This document shows positions 60,549 through 64,000 of a stretch of DNA of 64,000 nucleotides, in pieces. The translations under genes were made by a program, and so were the position numbers. Origin of the DNA: Salminus brasiliensis (taxonomy: Eukaryota; Chordata; Actinopteri; Characiformes; Bryconidae). The notes beneath the pieces were generated by a model, which worked only from the letters and a program-made list of their open reading frames with translations, made no database searches and was not told the origin of the DNA. The DNA lies in the NCBI RefSeq assembly GCF_030463535.1, contig NC_132880.1, positions 26,310,487-26,374,486 of the forward strand, written 5' to 3'. Every line of letters starts with the position of its first letter. Position 1 is the first letter of the stretch.

Positions 60549-61850
60549 TTATGTCCCATGACCTCAGTAAATATACAAGGTCATGGAAAAAGATCAGACT
60601 GGCTTATAGATCCACATGGCTACCAGATCAAGTACAATCAAAGAGGATGTTTAAACTCTTTACACTCCAAGGCTTTTTACACATTATGGTGTATTATTCT
60701 GGAACTACAGACTTCTGTACAAACTGTTGGGGCTATTCTCTGGTAATAGAGGTTTGCAATAACACCTTTGGCCAGTCGACAGGTCATATGTTTTTTAAGG
60801 GGATAAAACATCTTCCTGTCACTTCCTGGCCCTAATTCTACCCCTAACCTTAAACAAAAGCATGGAAAGGACAATCATTTTATCATGCAAATTATATCAT
60901 TTGTATATCTTGATATACACATTCATTTTAATGTTCAAAGATTCTTTAGTAAAGGCCATTGAAAAGTCAAAGAACCATTTGAATGCATTAACTATATATT
61001 GTCACTTCACTGTCCCATAAAAACCATGCGTTTCCATTTTGTTTTAACTTTTTGGCATAATTTGAGTCAGGCAGTTGTTTTTTTACATTGTGTCAGATTT
61101 TCCTGTTGAATGGACCAATGAAAATGCTCCAAAATGACTTTCAATAAAATCTTTTTGCATTGAAACATTTTGTTTTGTGTAATTTTGTGTAAATACAAGT
61201 TTTAAAATTCAGAAATCCATATATACATAAACCGACTATTCATATATATTCTGTAGACAAACAAATGGGATACACTTGTGTTCTTGAGCTAGCTCTTTTA
61301 TTGGGTTTGGGGATTTTCATTGGAAAAAGGTTCTGCCTAAATATTTTTAAAACCCTTACCCCACCTTGCCTTTGGCAAAGCTGATTCCATTCTACTTTGG
61401 CCTGCATGCAAACAAAGACAGGAAACAGGAAAATGATTCTCAGATCAGTGTATTAATGGAGTGCGGAGGTGGTCTGCACACTTCAGGACTACTTTGAAAC
61501 CACAGACTGGCAGATGTTTTGTAATGAAAAACTGAAAAACTCTCCCACCCTAGATCAGGGGAGCTATATACTGACCATTTCTGTGTCTGAGATAATAAGA
61601 TTCTTTGAGAGAGTTAACCAAAGTATAACCTTGTCCTGATAGAGTGTTACAACTGGGTGTTTGTGCGTTTTAATGCAGGGTGAAGTATGTTTAGGCGTAG
61701 TATGCTGAGATAGACCAGATAATTGTTTGTAAACAGCATCAAATATGTCATGTAAACAAAGTGTACAGTGCCAGTAATGAGCATAGTAGCTGGTGTTCAG
61801 GTAGAGAATATAGGACACAGTTTCAGCACAGAGATTGAGATCCAATTGCA

Positions 61851-62345
61851 AGGGCAATGTGCAAACAGTCCCTGAGCTAGTGAGGCTCAGTGTGTGGATA
61901 TGCTGCATGAACTGGAAGGATCAGAGTGATCGGTAGCAGTCTGTGTGCATGTTCAGGTTGTGGTTGGTGTTACTGGTGTGGTTCATTAATCTGGCGGTTC
62001 TGGCTCTGATGTTCCTTTACTTCTATGTCTGGGGTGAGTGGGGTTAGAGGAGACATTCATGGCTTGACATCCATTGTTGTAGAGGTCCTGCATGGGTGGG
62101 ATGACAGCAGCAGTGTTGTATTGGGTGGTTGTCACCACTCTCTGCAGGATAGTAAAGCTGGTCAGGATGCTCTCCACAGTGGACCTGAAGAAGTTGTAGA
62201 GCAGATGTTGTGGCAGGTTGACTCTCTTCAGTCTTTGGAGGAGGTGGAGGCATTGTTGGTCATCCCCTTGATGCTCAGGGTGCATGCACTCTACTCCCAC
62301 TCCTAAAGTCAACAATCAGCTCCTTGATTTTGTGGTAGTGGAAAT
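61851..62345 (-). mobile_element. L2-like LINE 3' coding end
   Basis: Minus-strand translation of 61986-62315 includes 'QQCLHLLQRLKRVNLPQHLL' and 'NFFRSTVESILTSF', followed by 'LQRVV'. This is the well-known C-terminal segment of fish L2/Rex1-type ORF2. Stops and a gap in the 'ILTS...W' part mark it as dead. It continues downstream into 61650-61850. Confidence 0.75.
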
Positions 62346-62380
62346 AAGTAACAGTGCCTCTGTCATTGGCCCAGAGCACA

Positions 62381-62440
62381 AGGATAGATAGACAGACATA
62401 CAGACAGACAGACAGATAGATAGACAGAACAGACGGAAAG
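62381..62440. repeat. GATA/GACA microsatellite
   Basis: Tandem GATA and CAGA/GACA tetranucleotides, seen directly. Confidence 0.8.
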
Positions 62441-63270
62441 GGTGGGGTCAAGGCAAAAAAAACACAAAATCAGAAGTTGAAACCAGAAAGCAAACGAACC
62501 AAAAGAGCGAAGATCAGACACTGTAAAATAAGCAAGAGTTATAAACAGGCATGGCAAACTAACAACAACAGCACGCTCGGTATGCAACGGACGTTGGCAG
62601 CACTTCACAAAGGTTTAGTGAAACTGAACAGGTATGTATACAAGTACTACTTATACTAATTATAAGAACAGGTGACAGAGATTAACATTCAGGTGAGTTG
62701 GAACGAGAAAGCAGTCTGGGATTGGTTGAGGTGGATGGTGTGACAGTGACATCATGATCAGGTGGATTATGGGAGTTGTAGTTGTAGTTGTGACAAGTAC
62801 ATTCAGAGTTCAGTATGCAGTATGTTGTGTTTTAGTGAAGGCTAGGAATACATCCACCCAGACTGAGAGTGACCACTCTGTAGAAAATGAATTTTATGAG
62901 CCGTTAAGCCAGACACTGTAGTAGCCCAGCAGCCAACACTCATAATATCTGAATGGATCTGTTAAAAGCCCAGACTTTACCATATTTGGCTAACCATATA
63001 GCTGTTATATGAGTGGGAATATGTGAGGTTCTAGCCGACTAGAAGCATGACGAGACATGACCGTGACAGGTCAGAAAAGACAAGAAAAGAAAAGGGTGAC
63101 ATGCAGAGGAATATGTCTCCAGGGTGTTCTCAGGCATCAGTCGGTAGACACCAAGCGAGCGGATTCATCAAAGCGATTAGAGGGTTTACACACCTTTTTT
63201 TTCTTTAAGATTTATGACAAGGGCTTTAAAAGGCCCGTAGGGGATATAGGGAGGTTAATTTTAAGCTGTA
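62441..63270. other. Intergenic DNA, possible unidentified repeat
   Basis: A purine-rich block (62441-62800) ending 'tgggagttgtagttgtagtt' is reminiscent of dispersed fish repeats with 'atgggagttgtagt' ends. I cannot name the family. No exon is supported. Confidence 0.35.
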
Positions 63271-63279
63271 TCTATAGGA

Positions 63280-64000
63280 GACAGTGGGGTACAAACTATC
63301 ACAGTGGTAAATGTCACTGTGAAAGATATGTGTAAATGTTAAAATACTGTGGTAAAATGTGGATATTTATGCTTGTTAAACAGGTTTCAATAGAATGTGC
63401 TTTTGGTCATCTTGCAATCCCAAAGTCACACCTTGCAATCCCAAACATCTCGCATTTTTACCAGTGGGAAAGATATTTGTCTGAATTCCCCCTGGAAACA
63501 TCTTTTTTCACAGAGTTGTGTGCGTACAGCTCTCACACTCTCTCATACTGGTCACTGAAAGTTCTAACATGGCACCTCATGGCAAAGAACTCTGAGGATC
63601 TTAAAAGACGAATTGTTGCGCTACATGAAGATGGCCAAGGCTACAAGAAGATTGCCAACACCCTGAAACTGAGCTGCAGCACAGTGGCCAAGATCATCCA
63701 GCATTTTAAGTAGGGTTCACTCAGAACAGACCTCACGTTGGTCGTCCAAAGAAGCTAAGTGCACATGCTCAGTGTCACATCCAAATGCTGTCTTTGAAAG
63801 ATAGGCGCAGAAGTGCTGTCAGCATTGCTGCAGAGATTGAAGAGGTCGGGGGTCAGCCTGTCAGTGCTCAGACCATACGCCGCACACTACATCACATTGG
63901 TCTGCATTGCTGTCACCCCAGAAGGAAGCCTCTTCTGAAGTCTGTACACAAGAAAGCCCGCAAACAGTTTGCTGAAGGCATGTCAACAAAGGACGTGGAT
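63280..64000 (+). mobile_element. Tc1-like DNA transposon, truncated by the window end
   Basis: The transposase starts at about 63569-63581. The plus frame gives 'DLKRRIVALHEDGQGYKKIA' and 'LKLSCSTVAKIIQHFK' (63597-63712), the N-terminal helix-turn-helix DNA-binding domain. Further frames give 'RRSAVSIAAEIEEVGGQPVS', 'AQTIRRTLHHIGLHC' and 'KPLLKSVHKKARKQFAEGMS' up to the window end. A two-base loss near 63592 shifts the frame after the first ATG, and there is another shift near 63713, so it is a pseudogene. The catalytic DDE half lies beyond 64000. The left terminal repeat may be near 63285 ('acagtggggtacaaac'). Confidence 0.8.

Larger units (their letters stand above)
54242..61850. repeat. 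Segmental tandem duplication, copy 2 (carries keratin D)
   Basis: Direct repeat of 46183-54241, starting 'gagctttgttgcgtcggagt' immediately after the end of copy 1. It lacks several copy 1 segments. It carries a segment of about 970 bp at 59578-60548 that copy 1 lacks. Identity is highest over the gene and promoter and falls in the outer flanks. Confidence 0.9.

Overview
The window looks like teleost fish nuclear DNA, probably from an otophysan-type genome. That guess rests on general character: AT-rich intergenic DNA, abundant Tc1-like and L2/Rex1-like relics, GATA microsatellites, a tRNA-derived SINE, and introns with GT-AG borders. There are no prokaryotic features.

The real gene content is a cluster of four type I (acidic) keratin genes, all on the minus strand. 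Their coding spans are 11784-15140 (A), 32214-35083 (B), 49031-51421 (C) and 56329-58694 (D). I reconstructed every exon from reading frame and splice sites. Exons 2-5 are 83, 157, 162 and 126 bp in all four genes, the classic type I keratin layout. Every model closes in frame, and each gives a rod of about 309 residues between the NEK[10 protein letters not shown] helix start and the EYRRLLD helix end. Predicted proteins are 467, 422, 461 and 453 aa. A, C and D have a TATA box about 70 bp upstream of the ATG; B has a degenerate one. All four have an AATAAA signal about 60-83 bp after the stop.

Layout. 1-1859: AT-rich, no gene seen. About 1860-3430: CpG-rich island with splice-donor-like sites on both strands, a likely promoter of a gene mostly outside the window. 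3431-11700: repeats only. 11.7-15.2 kb: keratin A, with an extra intron splitting exon 6 and with exon 1 flanked by a local direct duplication. 15.2-32.1 kb: gene-free, with LINE, SINE and Tc1 remnants. 32.1-35.2 kb: keratin B. 35.2-46.2 kb: gene-free, with a long inverted repeat, a 60-bp minisatellite and a Tc1 relic. 46.2-61.85 kb: a direct tandem segmental duplication of about 8 kb carrying keratins C and D. 61.85-64 kb: L2-like LINE 3' part and a Tc1-like transposase cut by the window end.

Type I keratins form obligate heterodimers with type II keratins to build epithelial intermediate filaments, so the four genes are best read as a locally expanded family of epidermal or epithelial structural genes. 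I found no convincing novel system. The more interesting points are the keratin A intron gain, the C/D duplication whose right breakpoint lies inside an older LINE, a relict keratin upstream region, and the inverted repeat upstream of keratin B.
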